DNA from: Spirodela intermedia
Lineage: Eukaryota; Streptophyta; Magnoliopsida; Alismatales; Araceae
DNA length: 64,000 nucleotides
Direction of reading: 5' to 3'
Assembly: GCA_902729315.2 (NCBI GenBank)
Contig: LR746281.1
Coordinates: 1,739,001 to 1,803,000 of the forward strand
Within the stretch, counting starts at the first letter, position 1. Every line of letters begins with the position of its first letter. Shown piece by piece: positions 34,380 through 46,771 of the stretch. Both the position numbers and the translations under genes were made by a program. Below the pieces are notes generated by a model, which saw only the letters and a program-made list of their open reading frames with translations, did not search any database and was not told the origin of the DNA.

Positions 34380-34446
<67 letters not shown>

Positions 34447-37400
34447 TTTAAAGAACCCAAAAATTTTAATCGCGGGTTTTAGTTGTTCTATCTAATAAAG
34501 CCAATTCAAGATCAATTGCCAAGGATTATAGAGATTAATGATAGCTGGAATTTGGGTTTATCGGGATGATATGATTACCTTCTGCCGGCCAGCATCCGGG
34601 CCATGTTCCCGTTGTTGTTGGTAACAAAGACGTCGCTTCCGTCGCAGACGATGAAGTCCAGGGCGGCCATCCGGGAAGAGAACCGGGAGAAGGGGGCGAG
34701 CTCCTCCGCACTGGCGAGAGTCTCCTTGGAGTGGATGTTGGGGAAGAGCGCCTTCAGAGGGGCCAACGTCTCCTCACCTCCGTAAACCTCGCCAGATGCC
34801 ACATAGAGGTGGACGTCCCTGCCAAACCCCAGCGCTCGCAGCATCAGGCCGACCTCCTCTGGGGTCAACGGGCACTTCCCGTGTCTCCTTTCCTTCTCTG
34901 GGTTGGTGATCTACAGAGACATTTCCATGGCACAGATACCAGGCACCATTTTTAGAACGTTTCTCTCGACATCAGACTAGACGGTTTCAGATTCAGTAAG
35001 CCATCTTACATGCAGGGTTTTCCACCTCTTCCTTATCGCACCGAGCTCTTTCCTCTCCTTCTCTCCGCCGCCATAATAGCATCCAGAGAAGGCGAGCATA
35101 TCGGGCTCAAACCTGAGATGAAAGCACAGCTCTCTCAGTCAGTAATCTATGAGAGTTTCAAGGACGGAGAGTTACTGTTTCAGGAAATTTTGTGAAGCAA
35201 GAATGAAGGGAGCGGAAAGATTTGAGATTATAATCAAGCACATCTTCACCTCAGATGTAAGGCAATAAAGTGATGGCTTCTCATTCTCATTCGCTCGATC
35301 AGCAGGTCACCCATTGCTTGTATGGGATGCGTGAACTTCAGGGCATGGTAGTTGACCCGACATCTCAGCTTCTGCAGATCTGTGTCCAACTTGTTGGCAA
35401 GTCTGTAGTCAAACTTCGTGAGCTGGACGACCTGGAGAGAAAAGACGTTGAGGGCACGGCTTCATGATGTTTGTAGTGAAGAAAATCAGCCCGTTTCCAC
35501 ATCAACGGAGCCAAGAAGTAGGTGATGACTCAGCATCTGAAAGCATGAAGAAGTGGACTTTCTGCTAAGTCAAGAGCCGGGCAGCCTAATATCTAACTCA
35601 TGGGCTTTCTGGTGGGCTCATGATTGGGCTTCCTATGAGCCCAGAAGTCAACAATTTGTGGCATGTGGACCGCTGTGCTTTTCAAAAGTGACACTTTCGG
35701 CTGACTCAACCTCAGGAGGAGGTTAATTCATATACATATATCTATCTGTATATATATATATATATATATATATACAGATTAGAATGAAGTGGATGATGTT
35801 GTTTCTGGTCCACCGAGATTAGAATGAAGTACCCAGTGAGAAGGAAAGATACCAGAAATCTGAACACTTACATGCCTTTTCAGAAGAACAGGTAAAACAC
35901 GATTTTGATAACATCTTGGAGTACACTTCCTAGGAACGCGCATTGTTTGTGGACTGGCAAACGCTTTTCCACCACGTTTTGGGAGCTCCTTTATAATCTT
36001 TACATCTTTCGAAAGAGATGATATGAACCAATCAACATCAAATATTTCCGTGAAGTTGCTGCATGAAACATAACCCGGATCACATGTTCTTGACACTAGA
36101 AGTATAAGAACTATAAGCAATTAGAAAATTGTGGATGCCCCAAAACCATGGTTTTTGGTGGGTTTTTTGTTTTCAACAATTTTCCTCCGCCATTTCAAAG
36201 AAAAACAGGTTGAATGAGAGAAATCCCTGCCATCTGCTCAGATAGATATGGATGACCGTTTAGAAACCCACCTAGAATCTTTCCAAAATGATTTCTGGTC
36301 CAGCTTAGGAACAACAAGTGTTGCATTCAAAATACGTGCTGCAACAACAGCATCTGTTATCTGTAGACCAGAAAAGGTGCAAATTTCGTGAGCAAACCAG
36401 GTTAGGTTTTCTTGGTGGTTCAGAAAGTTCACACATTTGAACATTCAGCATGCACACCAACTCATCAAATTGATAGTACAAATATGCCTGTACGATAAAA
36501 ATCACGTGAAAATACTTTAAAAATCCACTAACTCCAAGTGATGCTGCATTAGGCATTGATCATAATGAATGCATTCAAACTTACACGTGCCTTCTATACA
36601 TTTAAAATAGTCAACATGATTACAATATGGACATTCACACAGGATCTATACCATAGAACTGCAAGTATAGAAACAAACCGATTTTCACAAAAAGGGATGG
36701 ATGAAAGCCGAAAATCAAAAATGAAAATCCAAATAAATACCACACAATACGCATAATAAGAGTTTCAATGTCGTAATATACAATTAACTACATATTAACT
36801 ATATATCAACATACAAAAGACGAGTATATAGAACTATAGATATATGATTCTAGGTGTTACAATATGGCCAAAACAAGTACGTATAGAAAGCAAGAACCTG
36901 GAGAAATTTTCAGAAACAATAGAACAACTCTCAGGTGTTCGTAAAGTAATCTCTCTTAATGAACTCCTGAACCACAGATGAAAAGGTATCACACTTTTAT
37001 GTTCGTCAGAACACAATGTACGCATGTTTCAGTGAAGGCTTTTTGCATGTTCGAGAAAGAACATGTCAATGGCCACCATTATAGCACTATTCATCAGCTG
37101 AGCCATGAACCAAGCCATCGAGAGGTAATTGTTCACTTTTCAAGGAAAATTGTGCTTCTATAAATTTATTAAAAATTCATCCATCAGGTTCAAAGTTATC
37201 AACCACTGATTTAGATATAGATCGACTGTTAGGAAAGTGGATATGATGGAAGAATCGCAATTAGCAGTAGTGATGGGACGAGCTAGGTGCAAGAAAAAAA
37301 GACAGCGGGACACTAGATAAACTAAGTAAATGACAAACATAATTCTTCCTTAAGCAAGAATAACGTAAGTTCAATCAGAGAGCATGGATAACAGGGCAAA

Positions 37401-38841
37401 GTAAAGCAAAGGAGAATCGTGTATACAGCATTTCAATGCGCTTGGAAAACTAGTTGGTCTTGACTGCAGGTATTTACCAGGGAAAATAACTCAGACTGTC
37501 CTGAGAAAATCATAATTGTAAATTTAAAACACCGGATACCAGAACGCATCACATATATATATATCTCCTGGCTCTCTGTCTCTTTCTCGAAAAAGCAAAG
37601 GAGAGGTTAATTGTATTTAACCACTCAAAGGATGGTTGTCTTGTCGGTTCCACTGAATTATTTGAAAGGAGTATGTACACTCATCATCATCATCATAAAA
37701 ATTTAATCCCAATAAATTATTGTGTATTAATAACTTTGAAACAAAAACCGATAAATGCGTCCTGGTTTCACAGCTATCATCAAGGAGAGCTGCATTTTTG
37801 ATTGGATAGAGGAGATGGTATCCATGCGAATAAGTGGACAACCGAACCTACCCCTGTCCGCTGCTGATTTAAGCCTCCACTTGTAGCAATCATCAAGAAC
37901 CTTTTGGAATGTGTTACATCCTGCGCTGCTGAAGTGAGGAAACCATGGATTGGTAATCTCATATTGAATAATGAGAAAAACATTAAAGAAAAGAGTTTTC
38001 CCACAAGGAAAAGAGCATTCAAAGAATAAAGTTCTTCACTTGAAATGGTAAAAATAAAATAAATCACAAGAATATCCCTTCTGCTGACAGCTACTTCGTG
38101 CCGCAAGACAACAAAGAAGAAAAGGGAAAAAGAGCCTAAAGCTCCCTACGAACCTTCACAGACACAAAAGAACGAAAAGAATGAACACATACAGACCGTC
38201 AATGTAAAGATGAAACGGTTGAGAAGAGCCCAGTAGCTTAGAAGCATTATCTGTGTCCGCTCTCCTAGTAAAGAACCAAAACGAATGCATATGAAGTTAA
38301 ACCACGCACTTGGAAATTTACTACTGGCGTTACTGCAGCCATAGAAATACTTGGATATCTTCGAACCCCACAGATCTTGCAACAAGCTCCCACCAACGTT
38401 CTGCGCACAAAAATGCGGGGATAATTTCAGAGAGTGCTTCATAGTGAAAAGAATAAGCAAAAGTTATGTGGAAAGAATCGAACCGGTACTTGAAAAATCC
38501 TATCCCCGACGGTGTCCCTTGCGGTTTTGGTGCTTCCACCGGGCTAAAGAAAAGCGAAAGAAGACCATAGAACACGGGTGAATGTCGCCGATTTTTTTGC
38601 AGAAGCAGTATGCTGGGGAAGGGAATGACATGGATGACATTACCAGAATCAACGAGTGTCGACCAACACGGCTTTGATGGCCATAGCTGGGGAAGGAAGG
38701 ATGGTCGAGGAGCGGAGGGGCGAGGAAGGAGAGAAGTGCCAGGAGTAGAAGAATCAGAACAGCGGCGGCGAAGATGACCGATCCGGCGGAGGCGCCCGAA
38801 ATCAGACACCGGACTTGATGGCGCCGACGATGGGGCGCCAT
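33927..38841 (-). CDS. O-fucosyltransferase-family protein (GT65-like plant family), 9 exons
   Basis: Exons 38841-38644, 38400-38310, 37928-37852, 36360-36272, 36058-35872, 35431-35250, 35112-35010, 34910-34579 and 34377-33927 join in frame to about 569 residues; every phase was checked. Residues 20-42 form a signal anchor ([19 protein letters not shown]), fitting a type II Golgi protein. Family signatures follow in order: [29 protein letters not shown] (about 113-132), [93 protein letters not shown] and [11 protein letters not shown]. The C-terminal tail is acidic. Members are thought to transfer fucose from GDP-fucose; the substrate of this one is unknown. An alternative ATG at 38,862 is in frame. 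The exon 3 acceptor could also be three bases downstream. Confidence 0.9.
34390..34444 (+). repeat. (GA)n microsatellite in intron 8 of the O-fucosyltransferase gene
   Basis: On the coding (minus) strand it is a (CT)n run ending a few bases before the exon 9 acceptor, so it forms the pyrimidine tract. Confidence 0.95.
35735..35776. repeat. (TA)n tract in intron 5 of the O-fucosyltransferase gene
   Basis: AT-alternating sequence able to fold on itself, followed by a direct repeat of GATTAGAATGAAGT at about 35,778 and 35,816. Confidence 0.7.
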
Positions 38842-40560
38842 CCAGGGGGACCGGCCACGCAACCCCGCCAGCTCTACCTGTACTCAAATCACACAATGAG
38901 GCGAAGGTGGACCGGTGAGATCAAAACACCCTCTTTCCCGCGCTGCATCATCCTCGGGGACGAGGAAGTGCACGTTGGACGCGTTGATTGCGTCATTGCG
39001 GGCGGCAATCTATGCTACCCTGAAGAAGCCAATAAAAAAATTAAATCACCGCTGGTTATTGACCTCCACGCAGATCTCAAGACAGGGGGAGGGCCTCCAC
39101 CATGGCACCGCCGACGGCCGGCATTCCGAAGCTATACTACAACACAGTGGGGCGACTCCCAATTCAGTGTCCACCCGACCACAGCTATTGAAAAGGAAAT
39201 CAGACCGAACTCCAAGCGCAGCGGCGGGGGCGGCGGCGGTGATGGTGGCTCCGCCGAGGGCATCTCCTCGCCGAGAGCTACGTTCTACCACGGTGGGACG
39301 GCCTCGGCGGCGGTATCCTCGTTTTCCCCTCCTCCCCTGTTTGACCGAAACGGCCCCGCCATCACCGCCCCCTCCTCTTCTCTCCACCAGAACGTCAGAG
39401 GCGGATAGATAAGGAAGGGGGCTTTTAGGTCATTCTACTTATCCGAGGCGTGCCCCGGTGACGGGTTACCCGAGGGAATCCCGTGTATTTCTGGCTGGAC
39501 CGGAGCCGGCTCGGCCCGGATGCGGGGCTAACGTCACTGCTGTCGGATTACCACCCCGGTTTCACGCGAGCAGATGTCGTGGGTGGTGACCTGGCATCTG
39601 AGCTATTGGCAGGGCTTCCCACCGCGGTCGGTCGGCCATTACAGTCATCTATTACCCTTATTGTCTTGCCACGTGTCTTTCTGACGCCTCAAACTTTTGG
39701 GTGGGCCCACCGAGTCAGGGCTTAAAACCCGGTTTCCTAGTTCTTCTCCGAACTCGGACCGAGTCGAGGACCGTCACAATCGGTGTGGAGCCCGCGTCAC
39801 CTCTCGGTGGAGACTGCAAAGGCACTGCTGGCTCCACTCCATTTGGTCTCCCATTTCACCGGAAGTGGCTGACTATGGGTTTTGAAACCTTCCTGAGTTG
39901 CCCACTGGGCTGCGACTCGGGACTGACTCGTCCGAGTCTCATTCATAACACCTCTCCCTGAAAGCAGTATTCTTATTTGGCACCCACTTGACGAGAACCT
40001 GCACCATTCTGAGCTCCCGCTTTGGGAAACCATGGGATTATCCGTCATATATAAGCAATGATATTAATTACGAGGGTTAAAATGTAAAATAAATAATCTA
40101 TTTCACCACTTATTTTTAATGAAAAAATCGAATAATATCATAATTAATACCAAAATATTTGGGCTGTGTATCTAAGATATCTCTCGACAAAAGCTATCTC
40201 GACAAAAGCTATTCCTCTACTAGGTAGGCAAGTAGCACTCCTCTGTCTAGTGATACATAACTGAGCCAACTGCGTCCTGGTCTGAGCGAGACTCCACAAC
40301 AGAAGAGCAAACATTTCAAGGGAATCTGACGTGATAGAGAGAGTGAGAGTCCGGTCCAATGGGCTCCCTCTCTCTCCCCGTCGAGCAAACACGGAGCCCA
40401 AATGGCGGATGTAGCAGAGAACGGGGGATGAGGAGGTTTTTGGGTTGCTTCTTCCTCTACCCTCCATGGGCCGTCGCCCAGCTGAATGTTCTGGAGAACT
40501 ACCAACAGAGCGCCATTGGAAGATGAAGAGCCAAAGCATGTAATTGTCACTATGGAATAG
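38842..40560. other. Spacer upstream of the O-fucosyltransferase gene
   Basis: The first 550 bases are GC-rich and hold the promoter and leader of the minus-strand gene. Open frames here on both strands are low-complexity and overlap one another, and none was recognised. From 39,420 to 40,560 nothing is supported. Confidence 0.4.
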
Positions 40561-41640
40561 AGTATATGGTTTAATGTGGCTTGCCTTTTTTCAGGTTGTC
40601 ACATTACCGAGGTAGCTATGATGTGCTTATAAAATATATGGCTAATTCTCTTCATTCGGGGAAACTCGGAGTAACCCATTCTACCTTTGTTTCACCTGAG
40701 AGAGATAGCTTCCAAAGAAGATTTCTTAAGTTAGTGAGTGCATCATAGGGTTAAGATCATAGATTTATTTTCTGAGTTCTTGAGAAGTGATCTCTTGTAC
40801 TACTTATTGCATCTAGTAAAGTTTTTATTTTCGTCCGTGTATGTAGGAGGCTAACCTTCGAATCATATAAAATCTTTGTGTCGGTACTCTTGTTGTGAGT
40901 TATTCTTTTCTCTATCTTACTTTGCATCGTGAGCATCACTTTCGAAGTTCATTTAAGACATCTTGTTCTAATAGAGTAAAGTTATTTTCATGATGGCTCT
41001 CCCTCTCTATTTCTGTAGCATCCATCATCGTCAATGGGGATGTTTAGCTCTGAGACTGTATTATTACTGCCAATGGTGTAGAAAGCTCATCCCTGATCAA
41101 GCCCTGGAACCCCCCCCCTTCCTTCCCTGGAGCCTACGACGAGGTGCATGGGTATGCTACATGCTTGGCTTACATGGTCAAGAAGGGGAGCTCACAGGGT
41201 ACTTCTACTACTACTTTCAGGTTGTCAACTCACAGGCTATGTATGCGATGGGTACGTGGATCCTACTTTGCAGTGAGTTGGCAGTGGGGTTTAGGTGGCC
41301 ACGCCTCCTTGGTGGGGGCTATCAAGGGGGGACAGCGTCCCTTGATATAAACATAGGAGCATTGCTATAGTTCATCTCTAATGGGGTTAGCCTAAACTCA
41401 TGATACTCGGAGGGGTGGGTGTGGGGTTTGCCACCACTTGTAATGAGAGATGATTTTTCTCTCCAAGAACGAAGAGTAAGTGTTTATGCAACCGTAGACG
41501 TAGGAGGATTCTTCGCTGATGATTCTCTCCAAGTAAATTTGATGTGTCTTTGACTTTACTTTCTCTATCTCCAATTTATGTATTCATTTATGCTGCAGGA
41601 GGAGGATACTGGTATCCTAACAATATACGCATATAATTTT
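40561..41640 (+). mobile_element. Probable LTR remnants of a copia-type element
   Basis: Two places (about 40,820-40,930 and 41,490-41,590) resemble the R-U5 part of copia LTRs: a phrase like CGTAGACGTAGGAGG, a short gap, then TAAATTTGATGTGTCTTTG and a T-rich CTCTAT tail. GATACTGGTATCCTA at about 41,606 is a weak primer-site candidate. No coding remnant was found. Confidence 0.4.
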
Positions 41641-43016
41641 CAGGCCTCATATGAAGAAAGCAGGTGCCAGAAATCATATACGCATTAAACTGTATCAAAT
41701 TAGAACAAAATACATTGTTTTAGAAGAAAATCCAAAGGAGAGAGAAAGTGGGTCTCGACCCATATTGATATGGAAAGAGAAAGCGTGTCTACATAGTCAA
41801 ATCAAATAAAATTTAAAGAGAGAGAAAAACAGATTATATGTTAGAAATCTTGACACACTATAATATCTACGATATGTTAGAAGATCAAAGATATGTCAAT
41901 CTTTTGTACTAACACGTTTTTATACATTGTCCAAAGCTGCTTAAATTGACAATCTTACAGTGTAACTAAATCTTACGTTGGGTCTACCCACATGTCAACT
42001 TAAATAATACTTGACCAAAAGATCTTTGAAAGATTTGATCTCTAATGATCTAAATAGCCTTTTGGAAGATCTTTCAAGAAACACATCAACAATCAATGAT
42101 GTCACCCTAAATATTTTCAAATCTAGTTGGAATCGATGAGATAATTTTCTCTCCAAAAGAAAAGAGCTTGTTGGACTGGACATAGGAAGGTTTTCCAAAC
42201 CACATAAATCTAGTATGTTTCTTTTTATTTACTCTCTTTATATCTTGTCATTGTACCTTTTTATATTGTGACAGGAGCGAGTGCTCATCTTCCTGACAGG
42301 AGTGAGAGTGCGTATTTTAGAGAGAAGAAACCTTCTTCGTGTGGGGATCATCCCAGTGCCGAGAATTTTCATGGAACCGGAGGAGGGGATGGAAATAGAT
42401 CGGTTGAAAGTGAGACAAAATATATCATGACTACTTATGCAGTATCCAATGTGAGAAGCGAAGAGGAGGATGGGAGAGAGAAAGAGAGACAGAGAGACAG
42501 AGAGGGATGAGTCATGTCGGGGCTCAAGAATGTTCATGGAATTTGCTAAGAGTAACCCCAACCTGTCTTTGACAAAGATAGGGGTCGTTGGCGGTTGATA
42601 CTCACGTAAAGGATCAACTTGCCGGAAAACTTCCTTATTTTAGTAATGACGTTGACCAACATTCTACAGTCACATTTTGTAAACGTCAGGATTTGTCAAC
42701 TACCGTGGATGACCTTCCTTGGAGGACAGACCAACCGGTCACCAGGTTCTTTTCTCTCACATTTGACATCTGGTAACGTATGCTGGAAAGCTTGTCCATT
42801 TCCTTTCGCCATCTCGCCAGCCAATTACATAGGTCAACCCATACGCGTATATATTGAGAGAGAGAGAGAAAGAGGAGTGCGAGAATCATTCCAGTCACCC
42901 AGAATTTTCGCGGAGGCAGTACACGGTAGGCAGGGGGGGTTGAGTAAGAGGGGGTAGTGGCGTCCTGGCATGAATCTGGATACCTTCTTCGATGCTTCCG
43001 ACTTCCAGGAGACGAG
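41641..43016. other. Spacer and upstream region of the first LysM gene
   Basis: AT-rich to about 42,240. The right part contains short GA runs (42,475, 42,857) and W-box-like motifs. No gene supported. Confidence 0.4.
42652..42837. promoter_or_regulatory. W-box motifs upstream of LysM gene 1
   Basis: TTGACC at 42,652-42,657 (plus) and at 42,837-42,832 (minus, GGTCAA), within 430 bases of the start codon. WRKY factors bind TTGAC(C/T); defence-receptor promoters often carry such sites. Function here is inferred. Confidence 0.4.
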
Positions 43017-43017
43017 C

Positions 43018-43026
43018 ATAAAAGGG
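43018..43026 (+). promoter_or_regulatory. TATA-like element of LysM gene 1
   Basis: ATAAAAGGG lies 66 bases before the ATG. The same CATAAAAGGG occurs 61 bases before the ATG of LysM gene 2 (47,821), so the core promoter is conserved between the copies. Confidence 0.5.
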
Positions 43027-43083
43027 TAACAGGAGCAACTGGTATTTCCAGAATAACCAGAGAACAAGGCAGTGAGGGCAAGG

Positions 43084-44507
43084 ATGGCACGCTCCGGTGG
43101 CCCGGTGATTCTTCCACTCCCACTGCTCTCCCTTTTCCTCCTCGTCTCTGCCTGCGTCGCTCAACCCCCACCCAAATTCCGGTGCACTTCCAAGTCCAAG
43201 TGCCAGGCCTTGGTCGGCTACGTACCCCCAAGGGAGACCACCTATGAGGCCATCAGGGGCCTCTTCGAGGTGGGTTCCATCTACGACCTTTACGGAGCCA
43301 ACGGCCTCAACGAAACCACCCCAACCTCGACCAAGGTCCCCGCCAACACCACCGTCCGGATCCCCTTCACCTGCACCTGCAGAAATGGGACCGGCGTCTC
43401 CGACAGGCGGCCGGTCTTTGCTGTGAGGAATGGTGACTCCCTACAGGCAATCGCCCAGGAGATCTTCGGCGGGTTGGTGACCTACCAGCAGATCGCCGCC
43501 GCGAACAGCATAGGGAACACTTCCCTGATCAACGCGGGGCAGAGGCTGTACATCCCTCTCCCCTGCAACTGCGATGAAGATAGCTATAACACGATTCACC
43601 TCGCCCACATAGTGAAGGCGGGGAGTACCCTGGCGGAGGTCTCCAGCGAGTTCTGGGCGTCGCAGGCGTCGCTTATCAGCCTCAATAACATATCCGATCC
43701 CAAGAACCTGCTCGCGGGCCAAGTCCTCGACGTGCCCCTAAGCGGTAATTGTCATCTCTCTGGCTTCTTCTCTCTCAAAAGTTTCTTCCCTACTAACTAA
43801 AATCCTGACGGCTCACTCAATGAGAACTGCGGCGGCAGCTTGCGGCTTGTTCTCAGTCCGCCCCAATTCCCCCGACTTTGGCCTGCTTGTCCCCAACGGT
43901 AGCTACGTCTTGACTGCCGGCAATTGCATCAAGTGCATCTGCAACCGCCCAGCGGCGGAGTGAGAACTTCTCCCCACCCCTCCCCCCACCCAAACAAGCC
44001 CTCGCGCCTTTGTTCATGTTTACTTTACATATCGGACAAGTGACCATTCCGTGTGTACTTCTTTAGGATGATCTGTTTCGATTCTCCAGCATCAGTCGAC
44101 GATGTTAGTAGAGGATGCAACAGACAGCGCTGCTACTCAGAGGACTATCCCGGCGGTGAGCTCGAGTTTGGAACCCTTTACGTATCCTCATGTACGGCTA
44201 CCCAGTGCCTCTACGCCGGCTACGACGACCGAGAAATCTTGACTGATACCATGACCAGACGACGTACCAAATGCGGTAAGCTACACAACTCCGGGCCGGT
44301 TACGGCTGTTGCTCTGGTTTCTCTTTTACTTGAACACGGTTGCCCAAGTCGGCGGCGCGTCAACCTAATTCTTCCTCCTCTATCCGGTCTCGGCTTTGGG
44401 AAGATATACACGATTCGCCTGGACGGTCGGGAGCGCGATCCGTGAAGCGGGAGTTTCTTCTGCGCTGGGCTCTCCTGCTGCTTCTGCTCCTCTTCGCCGT
44501 CCTGTAG
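43084..44507 (+). CDS. LysM-domain GPI-anchored receptor-like protein (CEBiP/LYM2 type), intact copy 1, 4 exons
   Basis: Exons 43084-43744, 43839-43959, 44067-44275 and 44404-44507 give about 364 residues. A signal peptide (VILPLPLLSLFLLVSACVA) is followed by a Cys-containing start, a LysM-like unit and the CxC spacer PFTCTC. A LysM repeat (VRNGDSLQAIAQEIF, NAGQRLYIPLPCNC) and a further LysM (VKAGSTLAEVSSEF, LNNISDPKNLLAGQVLDVPL) follow. Exon 2 encodes PDFGLLVPNGSYVLTAGNC with CIKCIC. Exon 4 ends in a hydrophobic tail (LLRWALLLLLLLLFAVL), the expected GPI-attachment signal. In rice CEBiP and Arabidopsis LYM2 such proteins bind chitin oligomers at the cell surface; that role is inferred from family. 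The splice phases of all four exons agree with copy 2. Confidence 0.88.
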
Positions 44508-44847
44508 GGCTGCAGCGAAGGACAAAGCCTTGTCGGTGTTGTGAATAACGACACATTGACTTCCTTACCCGTGGAATCGGGACTGGTCTTCTGCTTCTAC
44601 TTTTGCATTTGGTTCACCTCCTCGTGTGATGAGTACATCTCAATCACGTCGACCGTGCTTCGTTTCGTTTCGTTCTCAATGTGCCTCGTTCATCGGCGCG
44701 CTTCCAATAATTACTATCGTGTACCTAAAAAAATCAATGGATGCCCAGAATCCACCGTCCGGATTCGCCGTTGACCAAGTCACACTCTCCCACGTTATCG
44801 AGCATCTTATCAATCAGTACGAAATTACTTTAAGGTTTCAGAAAGGC
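44508..44847. other. 3' flank of LysM gene 1
   Basis: Contains the presumed 3' UTR; no poly(A) signal or gene stands out. Confidence 0.4.
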
Positions 44848-45386
44848 ATCAACTCTACTCAACGTAAACTAGTTATTGGTTATATATTTGAACGCTTTGG
44901 ACCTAAAATGATGGTTGCACTACATTTAAGCTCCACAAGCAGAAATGAAACAAGTCCGTTTGAACACGAAAATCATGCTGGACAGGTTCCATCCTGACAA
45001 GTGTGAGCACATACGTTTGATGATGACTAGGCGTTCTGCTGAATATTAGTCCATTCTGAGCTAGATTTGATAACTTTTCTGCCGATACGTGACATATATC
45101 GGCGGTAGAGTAAATCACCCCAGTTTCTGAGTTCATTCTTCTTTATGGCACGCATCAAAATCCCCAATCTCGTCCTCCAAATTTCCATCCCATCTTCCTC
45201 CGCCGTGACTGCCGCGGAAGGGATCAGCTGATCCCGCGGAAGTGGTCAACTTCTCATGAAAGCTTCTTAAATGGTATTAATGGCGTTGACCACCAGCCTT
45301 GCCATTTTCGTAATCGTCTTTGCTGTTCGATTCCTCCGGGTGACAGCTTTGTGACAAACCAATCGCACGTTGACCAAATGCTTCTT
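44848..45386. repeat. Duplicated LysM flanking segment, left copy
   Basis: Starts ATCAACTCTACTCAACGTAA and runs to GTTGACCAAATGCT. It is repeated at 46,772-47,556, where it forms the upstream region of LysM gene 2. The left copy has no LysM gene attached. Confidence 0.88.
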
Positions 45387-46771
45387 GTCAACTTTGGGTT
45401 CAGAAGGCCATCGGAGATTTCGCCGCCAACGCATCTTGCCGGAAGCTGAAGATTTTGTTTATTATTAGCATGTTCTTCCTTTGTTTAAGGTTTCCATTAC
45501 TTTACTTACTTTGCTTTGCTTTGTAAGGTGTTTAAAAGGGCCCGTCTCGTCTAGGTTAGAGGACATTTTAGTGATTCATTTCTTTTTCTCTCCACGGAAG
45601 CTCCACCGTCTGTTGCTGGTTGTGAGACACCGTCCCCCCGGTAGGGTTGGTCCCGAGGACCCCGTGCTCCCGGTTGGAGTATTATTGCCGTCTCCATTTC
45701 CTTCCACCCCCCCATTCGTCATCGTTGCCGCCAGCCCTTCTTCCGTCCGCCACCGCTGTTGTCGCCCCTCCAACACCACCGTAAGCCTTCCGCCGCCCAC
45801 CGCTGACCTCTCCCTCTATCGCCACCGTGCTACCGAGAGCTCGCCTGTACCGTCGCCTTTTCCCTCCATCATCACCGTTCAGCCTTCCGCCAGCCACTAT
45901 CACCCCGTTCAGCTCTTGACCTCGATGTCTATACATTGGAGGAGGCCTATAAGTTGGCTGTAGATTTAGATAATTTTCAACGACCTTCGCCTCCCGCAAC
46001 CCACCCTCCATACACTGCCTAGCCGATTTCCGGTCTGCACCTCAGAATCATCAAGACCTGATCATAGTACTATGCAAGCCCCTACCTCCGAGTGCCACCT
46101 TACACGCTTTATTGATACAAGAGTACCTGACAAATAAGCGATCTATCAACGAGCCACCGAGAGTATCTATCGAGTGAGTTGCTACAAGTGTCGAAGATTC
46201 GGTCATATGACAGCTCAATGTCTCAGATGTGATCTTTACATTGATGAACTCGACCATTACTATCATCCTTCTCACATTTTGTTAGTCGAGACTCATGAAT
46301 TAGAAGATGAAGTCTATATTCCCGACCTCTAAGTTAGCCTATGTATTTTTCGAGGAGTTGAGCCTAAGTATTATGAGATGTATCTTGACACAACCAGCTC
46401 GAAAAGAGAACCTAGGTGGATAACTATCTTCCAAACTGTTATCAAGTTTGGACCAGCTATTTGAAAACTCATCATAGATAGTGGTAGTAGTATTAATACC
46501 ATATCCTAAGATGTCATCACTAAATTATGATTCCTCTTGATATATCACCCTAATCCTTATAAGATATCATCGGTGAACTCCACACACATTTCTATCCAAA
46601 AATAGTGTTTAGTCTCCCTCAAGGTTAACTTCTATGAGGATGAGAACCGTTGTGATGTACTATCATGTTACTAGTATTATTTTAGGATGACCATTGTTAT
46701 ATGACCGAGATGTCACATATACAGATAGAATGAACAAATGTTCATTCACATATAAAGAGTGAGGGGCGGTG
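45387..46771 (+). mobile_element. Ty3/gypsy gag-protease fragment
   Basis: A zinc knuckle CYKCRRFGHMTAQC is readable near 46,173-46,215, followed by an aspartic-protease-like LIIDSGSSINTIS near 46,470-46,510 with in-frame stops around it. This is the gag-protease order of gypsy elements. No reverse transcriptase, integrase or LTR was found, so it is a broken fragment. The part before 45,600 is unassigned. Confidence 0.65.

Noticed and set aside
33708-34451. 247-residue plus-strand frame
   Set aside because: Antisense to the last O-fucosyltransferase exon and extended by GA repeats.
38815-39412. Long plus-strand frames upstream of the O-fucosyltransferase gene
   Set aside because: Low-complexity Gly/Ser/Pro composition, overlapping frames on both strands, and position in the promoter/leader of the minus-strand gene.
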